Assembly: GCA_973895155.1 (NCBI GenBank)
Contig: OZ316894.1
Span: forward strand, 16,802,001-16,866,000
Direction: 5' to 3'
Length of the DNA: 64,000 nucleotides
From: Marsupella aquatica
Lineage: Eukaryota > Marchantiophyta
Each line of letters opens with the position of its first letter. The first letter of the stretch is position 1. The position numbers and the translations under genes are program-made. Under the pieces are notes generated by a model. It saw nothing but the letters and a program-made list of their open reading frames with translations. It did not search any database and was not told the origin of the DNA. Below are positions 36,334 to 47,604 of the stretch, one piece after another.

Positions 36334-39300
36334 ATGGAGGCGGTGAAGGAAGTCGTTACTGTCTGCGGTTCAATTCTCGACATTATGTCAAACATTGAGA
36401 ATGTCAAAGAAGACTGGTTCACTGTGTCAGTGGAGTATCAAAGTGAAGCGACGATACTCCGCTCAAAGCTTGCGTACTATGAGGAGCAAGTCCGCATCCA
36501 TCAGCAACCTGTGGAGAGCACTATGATGAAGACATTAAAGAAAGCCGAATTGGTACTGAAGAGAGCGGAAGCAAGATTGAACAGGTTGGAGAAAGGCGTA
36601 AACGTCAACCAATGCTGTTCCCAATTCTGGTGGTTATATGCAAAAGTGACCTTCACACTTTTCCCGGAAAAGTTAGAAAAGACATTTCAGACGGTGATCC
36701 AAGAGCTTGAGAGTGTCTCAAACAACATCGAGGAGGAAGTGAAATTCTCTGGTCTTATGCTAGAAGCAAGCAAGATTCGAGCCATGCCTACAGTTATCCA
36801 CAATAATGATAACAAGTATGTTCCAATAGAAAAATCACAGTCTGCGGTTATCAAAGCAATTGAAGATACTCAGAGCGGGACTCGCATGATATTATTGTAT
36901 GGTGGTGTAGGGAAAGGCAAGTCCACCCTAGCCAGATATATCTGTGAGCGCTATGGGCAATTTGGAGAAAAAAGCATCGTCTTTGATCATGTGATTTTTG
37001 TGTCGTGTGGTAATTGTTCCATATCTGATCTTGCCACCAAGCAGTACGAAATTTTGGAGCACCTTTCTCCCACTAGTTTAACTGAGGAAAGTAATTCAAA
37101 ATCTGGGGAGAATGTTGGCTCAAAATCTCGAATCGCCAAAGCTCTACATAATGTTTTTTCTGGTAAAAAGATTTTGATGATCTTAGATGGCGTTTCGGAT
37201 AAACAGTTTCTGTATGGAATGTGGAAGGCTGCCAGAGACGGCAAAGATGATAAACTTCTCATCACTTCCCAAAGGTCTAATCTATGTGAAGACATTAAAG
37301 ATGCCACTGTGCTTATTACCATGGAAGATGCTTCCAAAGAGGAAGCGGGAAAGATCCTTGCCTCCCTTGTGGGGCTGGAGAGTAGCAAATTTCCTGAGAA
37401 TATAAAGGTGAGTTTCCCTCAAACCAAATCTTAATGTATCACATATTGCAAAGTATATGTCTTGCTCTTTTCTAGTTGTCTCCTCAACGACTTTTTCTTT
37501 GGCTCAATGCAGGAATATGCAGATAAGATGATAGAAGCAACCGGTGGAAATCCCTTAGCTTTGGCCTGTTTGGCAAGTACATTTTCTTACAAGGCAGATA
37601 AAAGGAACAAGAGGGCTTGGCGAGATGCTTGGATGGAATTATCTGAGTTACTAGACTCTAAAGCTACGAGTATTGTGTTAGACGATGAGAGTGCTACTCC
37701 TAGAAGCTTGTGGGGGGCCATGACACTTTGTCTAGAATCTCTGGAAACCAGGGATGCCAAACGGATACTCTTCTTGATGTATGCATGTAAAGCAGAATCT
37801 GTTCCCGAACATGTCCTTAGACTTTTTTGTGCTGGTATGAAGATGTCAAGCTCTTCATTCACACGATCGACAGATGAATTATGGATGAGAGAACTATTGA
37901 AGCGTAAAGCTGATCCATTGGCATCCAAGATGAATTTGGACCAGGAAGAAACTGAGGACGACTCTCCAGCGTGGTCCCTACAGTCTCTGGTGAAGCTTTA
38001 TATGGAACGGCATGCTGTGGGTAAACAGGACGTCAGGGATATGATTGGGGCATTGCTTGGTGATGAAAGTTTTTCACCTGAGTCAATCAGTAGATGCAAG
38101 TTGCAGGATTATGAATCGGAAATAGTGGGGAATGAAATAGAGATTGTGGAGAGTGACGCAATGAGAATGAGAATCACTCTTTGTGCTCTATACTTTGATG
38201 GCTGTCACACTGATCCAGTTGTGACTCGTGCCATGACTAAGGCTTCCAAAATAGCCAATCTTGTGGATTCTGATGACACCATGACGGATCTAAGGAGGAA
38301 AGCTATCGAGCCGTTGATATGGCTCTTGGACAAGCCTGAAGAGGAGGAGCAATGGACGGAAATGGACAAAGGCCGTGTGAGAAAGGTATTTCCCTTGTCA
38401 CCTTTGAAGATTAATTTGCTTCCCTCGCTGCACGTACCTTAGTTATCTTGAATTCAAATAGAAAATCATCCGAATAATTCTAATACTTCCTCACTCACAA
38501 AATCTAGCAGCTCACATGTTTGATATGGAACCGAATGCGTGACAGTGAGTCAGAGTTCGCCATTCTTCAACTATTCTTCGTAAGTAAGTGGAAAACAAAC
38601 AAATTCAGCTTTCAAAACGAAATTAAGGCGTTTGATTTCGTTTTTAGCATATGGACGTGTCGTTCATACAAATAATGTTAGCCAGACGAACAAGCTATAT
38701 GCGAACTGTAAGTACGAGGCTTAATAGAAGCATGATTTTTAAGAGTCCTTGGAAAGCCATGTCTCTTCGATCGGTACGTTTTCTGCCTTGATCATGTTTG
38801 TTCTGATCCATAATTATCACTAAATTTCAATTTGTGGGCATTGTGATTCCCTTTCTTTACAGGTCCTTCTCAACTTCATATGCAACCGGCGGCTAGATAA
38901 CGACAACATCACTTACCTGTTGAAGTTGGCTGCTTGTCCTTCCGCACAGTTGGCCACTCTCTCGGCTATTAGTCATATTTTTTCCATCGAAGAGACGCCT
39001 CTGCTCAATGAACATACAATCACCTTTTTGCAATCTGTACTTGACCTTTTGACTTTGACGAAGGCTTTGCAGAGTACTGTGCGACAGGCGGCCTCTAAAA
39101 CATTGCGTGATGTTTGTTGGAAGGCTGCATATGACAAATCAGCAATCCTTGTTGGAAACTTTCCGGGTGTTTTTGACGTGCTAGTACACTCACTCGCCAT
39201 ACCCCATTCGAAGTCGGATGCATTTGCAGAAAATGCAGCTTCAGCTTTGACTGGCTTAGCATTCTCGAACGAATATGAGATCGTACGAGGAATTGTGAAC

Positions 39301-41881
39301 AACGAGGGCCTACTGGCCAGTCTTGTGAATTGCTTGTGTCAGCAATCCAAGCCTACCTTACAAAAGGCTGCAGCACACGCTTTGTCAAATCTTACCGGTT
39401 CAACAAATAATGCTCTGAAGTTGAGAGTCGCCAATGCGGAGGGGGCTCTGCTTGGCCTGGTGAATTGCTTGTCACAGAATGGCCACCGTGAATTACAACA
39501 ACGAGCAGCAGGGGCGTTGGTAAATATTACCAGTTCTACGGATAATGCTCTGAAGTTGAGAGTTGCCAATGTGGATGGGGCTCTGCTTGGCCTGGTGAAT
39601 TGTTTGTCACAGAATGACCATTGTGAATTACAAGAACTAGCAGCAGGGGTGTTGGCAAATCTTGCCGGTTCGACGGACGATGCTCTGAAGTTGAGAGTCG
39701 CCAATGAGTATGGGGCTCTGGTTGGCCTGGTGAATTGCTTGTCACAGAATGACCACCTTGCTGTACAACGGGTAGCAGCAGGGGCGTTGGCAAACCTTGC
39801 CGGTTCGACGGATAATGCTCTAAAGTTGAGAGTCGCCAATGAGGAGGGGGCTCTGGTTGGCCTGGTGAATTGCTTATTACAAAATGACCACCGCAATTTA
39901 CAAAAACAAGCAGCAGGGGCGTTGGCAAATCTTACTGGTTCTACAGATAATGCTCTGAACTTGAAAGTTGCCAATGTGGAGGGGGCTCTAGTTGGCCTGG
40001 TGAATTGTTTCTCACAGAATGACCACAGTGATCTCCAACAAGAAGCAGCATGGGCATTGGCAAATCTTGCAAGTTCAATTGACAATGGTCTGAAGTCGAG
40101 AGTCGCCAATGCAGAGGGGGCTCTGGCTTGCCTAGTGAATTGCTTGTCACAGAATGACCACCTTGATTTACAACAACAAGCAGCATGGGCATTGGCAAAT
40201 CTTGCCGGTTCGTCAGATAATGCTCTCCAGTTGATAGTTGCCAGTACAGAGGGGGCTTTGGTTGGCTTGGTGAATTGCTTATCACAAAATGCCCACCGCG
40301 GATTACAACAACGAGCTGCAACGGTGTTGGCAAATCTTGCCGGTTCGATGGATAATGCTGTGAAGTTGAGAGTTGCCAGTGCGGAAGGGGCTCTGGTTGG
40401 CTTGGTGAATTGCTTGTCCCAGCATGAGCACCGTGACTTACAACAGCAAGCAGCACAGGCATTGGTAAGTCTTGCCGGTTCGACGGATAATGCTCTAAAG
40501 TGGAGAGTTGCCAATGAGGAGGGGGCTCTGGTTGGCTTGGTGAATTGTTTGTCACAGAATGACCATTGTGAATTACAACAACTAGCAGCAGGGGTGTTGA
40601 CAAATCTTGCCGATTCGACAGACAATGCTCTTCAGTTGAGAGTCGCAAATGAGGACGGGGCTTTGGTTGGCCTGGTGAAGTGCTTGTCACAGAATGACCA
40701 CCGTGATTTACAAAACCAAGCAGCAGGGGCGTTGGCAAATCTTACCGGTTCGACGGATAGTACTTTGCAGTTGAGAGTTGCCAAGGAGGAGGGGGCTCTG
40801 GTTGGCCTGGTGAATTGCCTATCACAGAATGACCATCATGATTTACAAAAACGAGCAGCAGGGGCGTTGGCAAATCTTGCCAGTTCGACGGATAGTGCTC
40901 TGCAGTTGAGAGTCGCCAAGGAGAAGGGGGCTCTGGTTGGCCTGGTGAATTGCTTGTCACAAAATGACCACCATGATTTACAAAGAGAGGCAGCAAGAAT
41001 GACATCAAATCTAGCTCGAGCACCAGGGGCAATTGCGATCCTCAGAGAAACGGAAGGTCTATTGGAGGGGCTTACAAGCTTGGTGGGAGATGACATGAGT
41101 CCGGATACTCGATATGCAGGAGTGGAAGGATTGCTTAAGGTCGACCCGACACTAGCGAAGCAACTAGGCTTGCTCTCCGTACAACTTGATTCCTCTTTGT
41201 TAAGGTACCTAAATTGATCACTGGTATCGATCCTACGCAACTCTTTTTGTGTAATGCTAAATGTGGATAGAAAGATGCGAAGAAGTTGTTCAACTAACAA
41301 AATGGACAGTATCAAAAGAAAATACTTCTGCAGGGCCTAATGAAGCTTAGGAAAATGGATGTGCAGACGCCAAGATTCAATTTGACGTCAAGCTTAGTCA
41401 CATTGCATTGAATTCACTAACATAGCTTTTCTTAAATGTGGCAGTAGCTAAAGTTGCAAAGAAAAGGTGAACAGGTCACTCGATGTGATTTATTTGCAGC
41501 ATTACTCACGCTCATTGTGATGGCAGTTCTAGAATTTTTGTAAAAGCTGAGCTTGGAGATTTTCAAGGGGCACTGGACGATGCGAACGCAGCATTCAACA
41601 TGCCGGATGCTCCGAGGGCGTTTGTCTTGCAGGAGCGGGGCGTCTTGAAGCAAAAAATGGGAAATCTAGGGGGTGCCCTGGCAGATTTGGACGAAGGTTT
41701 AAATTTAAAGACAAACGACTATGAAATGCTGAAGCACCGTGGCTATGTCAAATTCTTGTTAGATGACATGGAAGGAGCTCGCGCAGATGCAGAATGGGCT
41801 CTATCACTCGACTCCTTAAGGGATGATTCAAGTGGCTACTTGGGAGGAACCTGCGCAGAATACTTGGGCTATAGACTGTGA
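36334..41881 (+). CDS. NB-ARC / armadillo-repeat / TPR receptor-like (STAND) protein
   Basis: This is a predicted cytoplasmic NLR-like signalling ATPase, probably of immune type (inference from architecture). Exons are 36334-37407, 37513-38385, 38511-38579, 38648-38773, 38863-41204 and 41500-41881, giving 1621 aa. Junctions are phase 0 except the last (phase 2, forming AGC), where both sides match exactly. Residues 1-150 are helical and end in an RPW8/CCR-like stretch (NRLEKG...WWLYAK). NB-ARC motifs: P-loop GGVGKGKST (190-198), kinase-2 ILMILDGV (280-287), RNBS-B LLITSQRS (308-315), GLPL-like GGNPLAL (369-375). A winged-helix-like region follows, in which the usual MHDLV site reads LQSLV. 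Residues about 868-1452 are 13 tandem 45-aa ARM-like repeats with the core LVNCLSQNDH and AAGALANLAGSTDNAL. The last exon has about three TPR-like units (AELGDFQGALDDANAAF, MGNLGGALADLDEGL, MEGARADAEWALSLD). No stop or frameshift is seen. The start follows a predicted 5'UTR intron. Confidence 0.88.
39322..41077 (+). repeat. Tandem array of 13 units of 135 bp encoding ARM-like repeats
   Basis: The period is exactly 135 bp (for example CTTGGCCTGGTGAATTG at 39451 and 39586). Units 1 and 13 are diverged, while the inner ones are very similar at DNA level, including third codon positions. Variable codons cluster after the NDH motif and around the V-A-N-x-x-G loop. The array is an uninterrupted part of exon 5, and its regularity also keeps long antisense frames open. 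Confidence 0.95.
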
Positions 41882-43701
41882 TTGTGGAGATTGTGTTTGG
41901 TAGATATTTGTATGCCGCGGCTTGTGCATTAATTGTGTGATGGACAGCCAATTTGGGCCACTGGAGATACCTGTCTCCAGCTGAACAGCTTGGACTCTCA
42001 GTATTTGCGAAGTATTGAGACCCATATATTATTCTATTGTGATGTGAACAATCGTAGTGGAGAGTAGCTGAGTTCGTGATGATGCGGTCACATTCATACA
42101 ATGCCATTAATTTGACCATTCAAGCCACACCTGGATTATTCATGTTGGCCAGATTATTTCCAAGTGCGGACAACCATCCAACTTCAAGACCCGTTCGCAT
42201 TATTGCGTGACCGAAATCATTGTTGGAATCTCGTGGGGTATCTTTAGCGTAGATGTTATGCATGAAGGAAACGTCAGTTTGATGATCGAGAATCATCTTC
42301 AAGCCTGTAGACAATTTTTTGGTGACATTAATTTTGTATGCCTCGTCCTTATTAATTGAGTAGCGTCAATCACGAAGCGGAATCTCCGAGTCCAGGCAGC
42401 AAGTTCAAGTCTCGCACTTGGAACACGAATTTCAGCTACATGCCCCGAACAATACAATTCACATTCAGCCTGAGTCAGCAATTCTGCGCATCCCATATAT
42501 GCACAGGTCCCGTACAGGTACCACACCTAGAGACACCAATTAATCCGGAAAATAACACCGTTAGCCAGGCTAAAGTAATCTTGAGGACATCACTTTTTCA
42601 TTTTGTTTAGAGGCTTCTTGAAAAGAAGATTCTGCCCAAACGATTCCTACTTAGTCGTGTCTAATCAATTTTATTCCATTTGGGGTTTTGGTACATCCTG
42701 AACGATGATAGATGAGACAAGTTTGACTTTTTCTTCCATTTTCCTTCTAGATCCTATCCTAAGTGAATACTACTCAGTCACGTAGTGAAATAGGAAGTCT
42801 TATAGCACTTTGCGAAGAGATGAACCTATTATCCTCATTGAGCTCTAACCTATATTCTGGAACGACCCACACAACTAGTCCAGCCCATATGTACAAACCA
42901 GCCCAGTTCAGTGATCATCTTGGGGAGGCTTCATTTGGCAGTTGAGATCTACTGTAGAAATGAAAGTAACACAGGAATGGGATGGATAGGAACAAACACC
43001 CTAAAATCGTAACCAGGGGCGAGCAGTGCTTGTTTCTCTCAAAAAGCTACCACAAGTTTAAGAACATGAACCCAAACTTTTCAATCAAATTATTGCAACA
43101 AATATATTGAGCCACTGAAATCGACACCAAATTGAACCTTTTTTATCAAAAAGCTGCAAGAAAATTTTTGAGCCACTGACATCGATACAAAATTTCAACT
43201 TTTGATCAAAAAGTTGCAAGAACTATTTTGATCCACCGAAATCGATGCCAAGTTTTGTTTAAAATCTCTTAAAAATCTAACGTTCAGAAAACTGTTTCCT
43301 TTTGTGGCTAGAAAACGTCTCAGAGACGTTTGAAGATTTTTCTCATAAAGCAGCACAAGAAGCATGGCCAATAGGCTGTTGAACCAGCGTTAGAAGCATG
43401 AGCTCTGCGAATAAGGCCTACTGGACCAGCATCTTGGAGGCCACTTTCAAAAACTCCTAGTTTCAGAACAGTGGTAGATTTGGTCGCGCGAAGTCACTAT
43501 TTGGATTTTATAGTCTCCTTGACGAAAGGCTACAAACAATACGGTTGATAAGGTGACCGTACCACTGAAGGAGTGTCAATCAAGAATGGAACGAAATGAT
43601 TTACAATTTGACATGTTGATGAAGGTGAGGATGAAGTGTTACGGAATCGAGTCAAACATAAGAGAACCACCTGTTCCTGTGCTTGCGTAATTTAATGAAG
43701 T
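41882..43701. other. Intergenic DNA between convergent receptor and ndhN genes
   Basis: No gene is supported. A sequence near 42390-42420 looks faintly like a Pol III B box but lacks a tRNA fold. The clearest structure is the short tandem repeat at 43080-43260. Confidence 0.45.
43080..43260. repeat. Three tandem units of about 65 bp
   Basis: Each unit contains TTGAGCCACTGAAATCGA or a close variant (TTGATCCACCGAAATCGA), then CCAA-TT, then TTTATCAAAAAG-TGCAAGAA. The units are diverged by 15-25% by eye and do not encode protein. Confidence 0.75.
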
Positions 43702-45641
43702 TCAAAGCGAAACCCCTACAGGTGGCTTCTCTTCTACCTGTGACTTGGTTACGGTTGCCTTCGGTGCTTCTGCGGATTGAGAAACCTTCGATTCCTCTAT
43801 TGTGTCACTAGTTTGTGTCAAAGGCAGCCCCGCAACCTCCCGAAGAGGCTTCCACCTGTAAGATCGCCTGCGCGATTCAAAGAACAGAACATCAGGGGAC
43901 AGATGAGAAGTAGTAAACATCGTCATGGGAGGCCAGACTGACAATACTTGCGGTCTTTGAAAGGAGTAGAGACGCAAGTTTTGAAAAGTAAGATGCCATA
44001 CAGAACTATTGTCAAAAGGAGACCAGGAGATGCGCAAAGCTTACCACATTAAAACATAAAACCTACAATGACGATATTTGACGATTTATAATAGTAATAA
44101 ATGAGGCACTCCGAACCCAACTAAATGAGAATTTCAAAGAATGTGCAGAATCAAGAATGCCTCTGCTGCATCGATTGACTCAAAAAATTGGCTACCTATG
44201 TGTACATTTTGCGACCTGACTCCAATGGCATAGACAGACCCCAATTCAACCATTTCAGTTACCGAGCCCCTACCAGGTGCCACACTCAGCAATAACTTTG
44301 ACTTTCTTCCGCAAGGCTGGCAACAGAGCCAAATACTGTAATTCCGTCTTTGACAGTACCTGTTACATGCATGAAAACTTCTTAAAATTTAAAAACCTCG
44401 CCATGCCAGCGATACTCACATCAGTGAACTCAAGTTCTGAATCACTTCACCAAATTCTTGCTTCTAAAAATGAGAACGAGGACATACAATGAGTACCTTT
44501 GCTTCAATGACCCACAGAACAAGTCCCTTGGAATCTTCAGGCAGAGCAGAGAGCCTGTGATCCAACTCTGGCGGGTAATAAAAGCATTCTATTGCCTGTT
44601 TACCTAAATGGGCCTGCATATCCAGCTACCAGTGTCAGTACTGCGTTTCTTGTTTATAATTGAATGACTGAACAAATGTTTTCCAGGTCAAGCCCCTTGT
44701 CTTAATAGTGTAGAGGTACTTGACCTCCCAACCCCTCGCTTTATTGGAGCACTTCAACCTTTTGGTAAGCAGAAACTTAGTTTTCAAGGATATGGACACA
44801 AGGTGCACTCGCTCTAGACCCACGATCATTGGGGAAGGAGAAAAGGATACCAACCACAAACTGAAATTAGAGAGACAAGAACTAATGAATCTAATTAGTC
44901 ATGGTTGGACGTGGAGCTTGACTCGGCTCACGGATTGATGCATGTAGAACAAACTTCAACCAAACCCGTGCATGTTACTTGCTCACATACAGTGATGGCA
45001 GATTCAGCTCGGAATCCCCTCTCAGAATAAATACAGAGCGATGACTGCTACAACCCATAATTGCAAGAATTGCAAAATGACTTCAGGCACACCTCCACCA
45101 TATGGAAAAGACTGTGTCACGTCGTGTAGAAAGAGCCAGAGCAGCTAGAGCAGCTAGAGCAGATAGAGAGAGAACGTACCGGTCGCACGCCATGGATTTT
45201 GGTGAGATAAGCCTCTGGGTCACCCAAGCCACGAGCCGTTATATTCATAAAGTGATAACCCTCCGACTTCAGGCGATTAGCATACCGCCCCTCGTAACCT
45301 CCCTCGGCGGGAGCATAGACTGCAATCGACCCGTAGTCTTCCACATCCTTATACCACTGGTCCAGGTCGAATCCCAACAAGTCTCCTCCCCAGAAATCTG
45401 CGAGGCCAGCAGAAACCACAGTAGTGCTCCCCTGCCTCTCAGCTCTGAGATTAGACGACGACGGGCAGCTACTCACACTACTTACGCTTCTTCCCCGCCA
45501 GAGCACAGGGGAGGAGAGCAGCCGGGTCGGAGGCAGAGACGGTGCTGCTGCATTGGTGCTTTGACATCTAGGAGAGGAATTGAAGGTGGCTGTGGACGGA
45601 GTGTAGCAACATCGAGCAGGGTAGACACTAATCACATTCAT
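43702..45641 (-). CDS. ndhN: Chloroplast NDH complex subunit N (NdhN), nuclear-encoded
   Basis: NdhN belongs to subcomplex A of the thylakoid NAD(P)H dehydrogenase-like complex, which takes electrons from ferredoxin to plastoquinone in cyclic electron flow. Minus-strand exons are 45180-45641, 44497-44613, 44274-44359 and 43702-43867, giving 276 aa. Phases are 0, 0 and 2 and all fit. The first ~75 residues are Ser/Pro/Ala-rich with few acidic residues, as expected for a chloroplast transit peptide. The mature part contains ADFWGGDLLGFDLDQW, IAVYAPAEGGYEGRY, ARGLGDPEAYL, AHLGKQ, YYPPELDHRLSALP, KGLVLWVIEAKVLSKTELQ, VIAECGTWR and WKPLREVAGLP, all typical of the family. The tail after this is a Lys/Glu/Thr-rich extension of about 45 residues. 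The start ATG is the first one giving a plausible transit peptide. The gene appears intact. Confidence 0.95.
45120..45175. repeat. Short tandem repeat in ndhN intron 1
   Basis: A 9-bp unit AGAGCAGCT is repeated about three times just inside the first intron, close to the donor of exon 1. Confidence 0.8.
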
Positions 45642-46141
45642 CGTTGGTACGTGGTCAGGCTAAATGTGCGCAAAGACTTCAATGGACTTACCACAGAGAG
45701 CAGAGAGCTGGTAGAGACCGATCATATCCACACTCTGAGGATGGCAATTGCAGTGACAGTGTACAACTGAGGAAACTTCGAAAGGCTTGAAGCACGAATG
45801 ACCTCGAGGTCTTGTGTGTACGAGAAGAACATGGCCAAAATTCTGATGTGGGGGTGTGAGAGCGGAAGCTGGGCTACGATATCTTTTCGACTCTTGGTCG
45901 AAATGGGAGTCGAAATGGGAGTCGAATTTGTGTCCACTATTTGAACCTCAGTGTTGTTACCGAGCGCTTGGCCATGGATCAGCAGGGCCATTATCAGCCA
46001 ATGATCACAAAGCAAACATGAACTACAGCGGGACTACAGCACAATCATGGGGCCCGTTTATCTGCTGTAAAGTTGTCCATTTGTCCAAACCGAAAAGTAA
46101 TCGATAGGGCCTCTCAAAGCTTAAAATTTGATGGACCTTAA
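45642..46141. promoter_or_regulatory. Upstream region of ndhN, cut short by a transposon
   Basis: Only 500 bp separate the ndhN start codon from the left end of Harbinger element H1, so the native promoter must lie here or be displaced beyond the element. It contains a short tandem repeat (TCGAAATGGGAG, about 2.5 units, 45898-45926). I cannot point to a certain TATA box. Confidence 0.45.
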
Positions 46142-46184
46142 GGGCTAGGTTCCATGAAGTAGGGATTTGTACGGATGGGGAGTA
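46142..46184 (+). repeat. Left terminal inverted repeat of H1
   Basis: It starts GGGCTAGGTTCCATGAAGTA directly after TAA (46139-46141). It matches the reverse complement of 58262-58304 at 35 of 43 positions, the first 23 with one mismatch. Confidence 0.9.
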
Positions 46185-47604
46185 AGGGTGCACGCAGGGC
46201 CCACCACCACAAATTTGGGGGCAGGGGTATTCTCGGGCCCATGCACTCCCTGCGGAGCAATCCGCGCCCCACTCTCCGGTACCAATTCTCACAAATGAAA
46301 CCGGCTGTTCACAAACGATGTTGCTGTGAAGCTCCAAAAACCTGCCCACAAACAAAGCTCACAAGAAGTCTCCAAGCTTTGACTAGATCGATATCTGGGA
46401 AGGCTGTGAACTATGGATCGGATCATAGCTCGGAGCATTGGGGCATTGCGAGCGGAGAATTAGGAATCTTGATGCTTGACATTTGCAATGGGAATACACC
46501 ACAGGCAGGCAGCAGACGAGTGGGCCGGCATTAGAATTTGAGTGTTTGACAGATTCAAAGAGCTATGGAATGGGAGTTGAGCTAAAAGACTTGTGTGACT
46601 CGCGCTGTTCTCCTCATTGTACGCACCTCATTATCTGTGACTCCGTTCGAATGAAATTGTCCATTCTGCCCTTGTGAGTCCTGACTTGTGGAAGCTTTGA
46701 CCTGAGTGAGTGACTGAGTGACTGAGTTGTGAAGCTTCGAGTGTGTGAGAGAGCGCCAGGACAAGGCTCTGGGATTTCAGGAACGGGTCATGTGAATCGT
46801 CCACTTCAGGTAGTAATCTGCTAGAGATGTCCAAAGGCGGCCCACTTTGTCCGTGACCTCCGAATTCCACCTCAAATGATCGCACTACCATTAGGTAAGC
46901 ACAAGGAGGAGCGACAATACTTCCTTTTGAAGCACAGACTACTATAGGATTCAATCCGTGTATCTTACTGCACGAAGATACTTCACAGATCCATGTCACA
47001 TCTCTTCATCACACGAGGGCTCGCTTGGGTCCAGATTGACAGGAAACAAGATTTTTGGCAGCAACGCTTGCAATTTTGAACTGCTCAAATCGAAGTATTC
47101 AGAGCAGGAGATTGGAAATCTATTTCTTCTGCACCCAAAGCAGAGGCAACATGGGACTCCAGCCACTGAAAAATCAAGTCGTTTGCCACACTCGTGATCG
47201 AGTGCATGGCATATGCCATCAGTAGTTCCTGCGACACATAATCTATAAGGCAAAGATGCCCAGTCGCCGCACAGTAGGGCAACGCATTTGCCTTCAACAA
47301 CACGGATTCTAAGTCGCACTCGAATGATCACACTCGCTCAAATAAAATGGATCGTTTCTTGACGGGGGCCTCGCGCCAAGCTTGCAGATAGCGCCACCAT
47401 AGCTTCAGGCTGAACGGATTTCTCAGAGCATCACTTTCTCAGTTTGCTCCTGTTGTCGAGTGTTCAAAGATTAGAGTAGCTGCATCAGAGAAAGGAAGTT
47501 CTCTTACCAGATGTGGCCATAGCTTTGAGAATTGAGAACTTTCATCATGGAAGGAGATCCCATGGACATAGATTTCAATGTAACTCCTTCATCTCAAGAG
47601 CCAA
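46185..47604. other. Left subterminal region of H1
   Basis: No conserved protein is recognised. A short frame beginning at ATG 47547 (MEGDPMDIDFNV...) ends after 26 codons just before the transposase frame. It may be a leader exon of the transposase, with a possible acceptor TCCTCACAG near 47659. Confidence 0.4.

Noticed and set aside
39339-40625. 428-codon antisense frame across the ARM array (and similar frames at 39536-39928, 39941-40738, 40742-41032)
   Set aside because: The 135-bp period is a multiple of three, so any frame open in one unit stays open in all. The sense strand has a clear ARM protein with matching exons; the antisense products are only mirrored repeats.
42355-42430. tRNA-like segment with AGTTCAAGTCT
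   Set aside because: Resembles a B box only; there is no matching A box, acceptor stem or anticodon arm.
45102-45770. 222-codon + strand frame
   Set aside because: Shadow of ndhN exon 1 on the other strand; the minus strand encodes the conserved protein.
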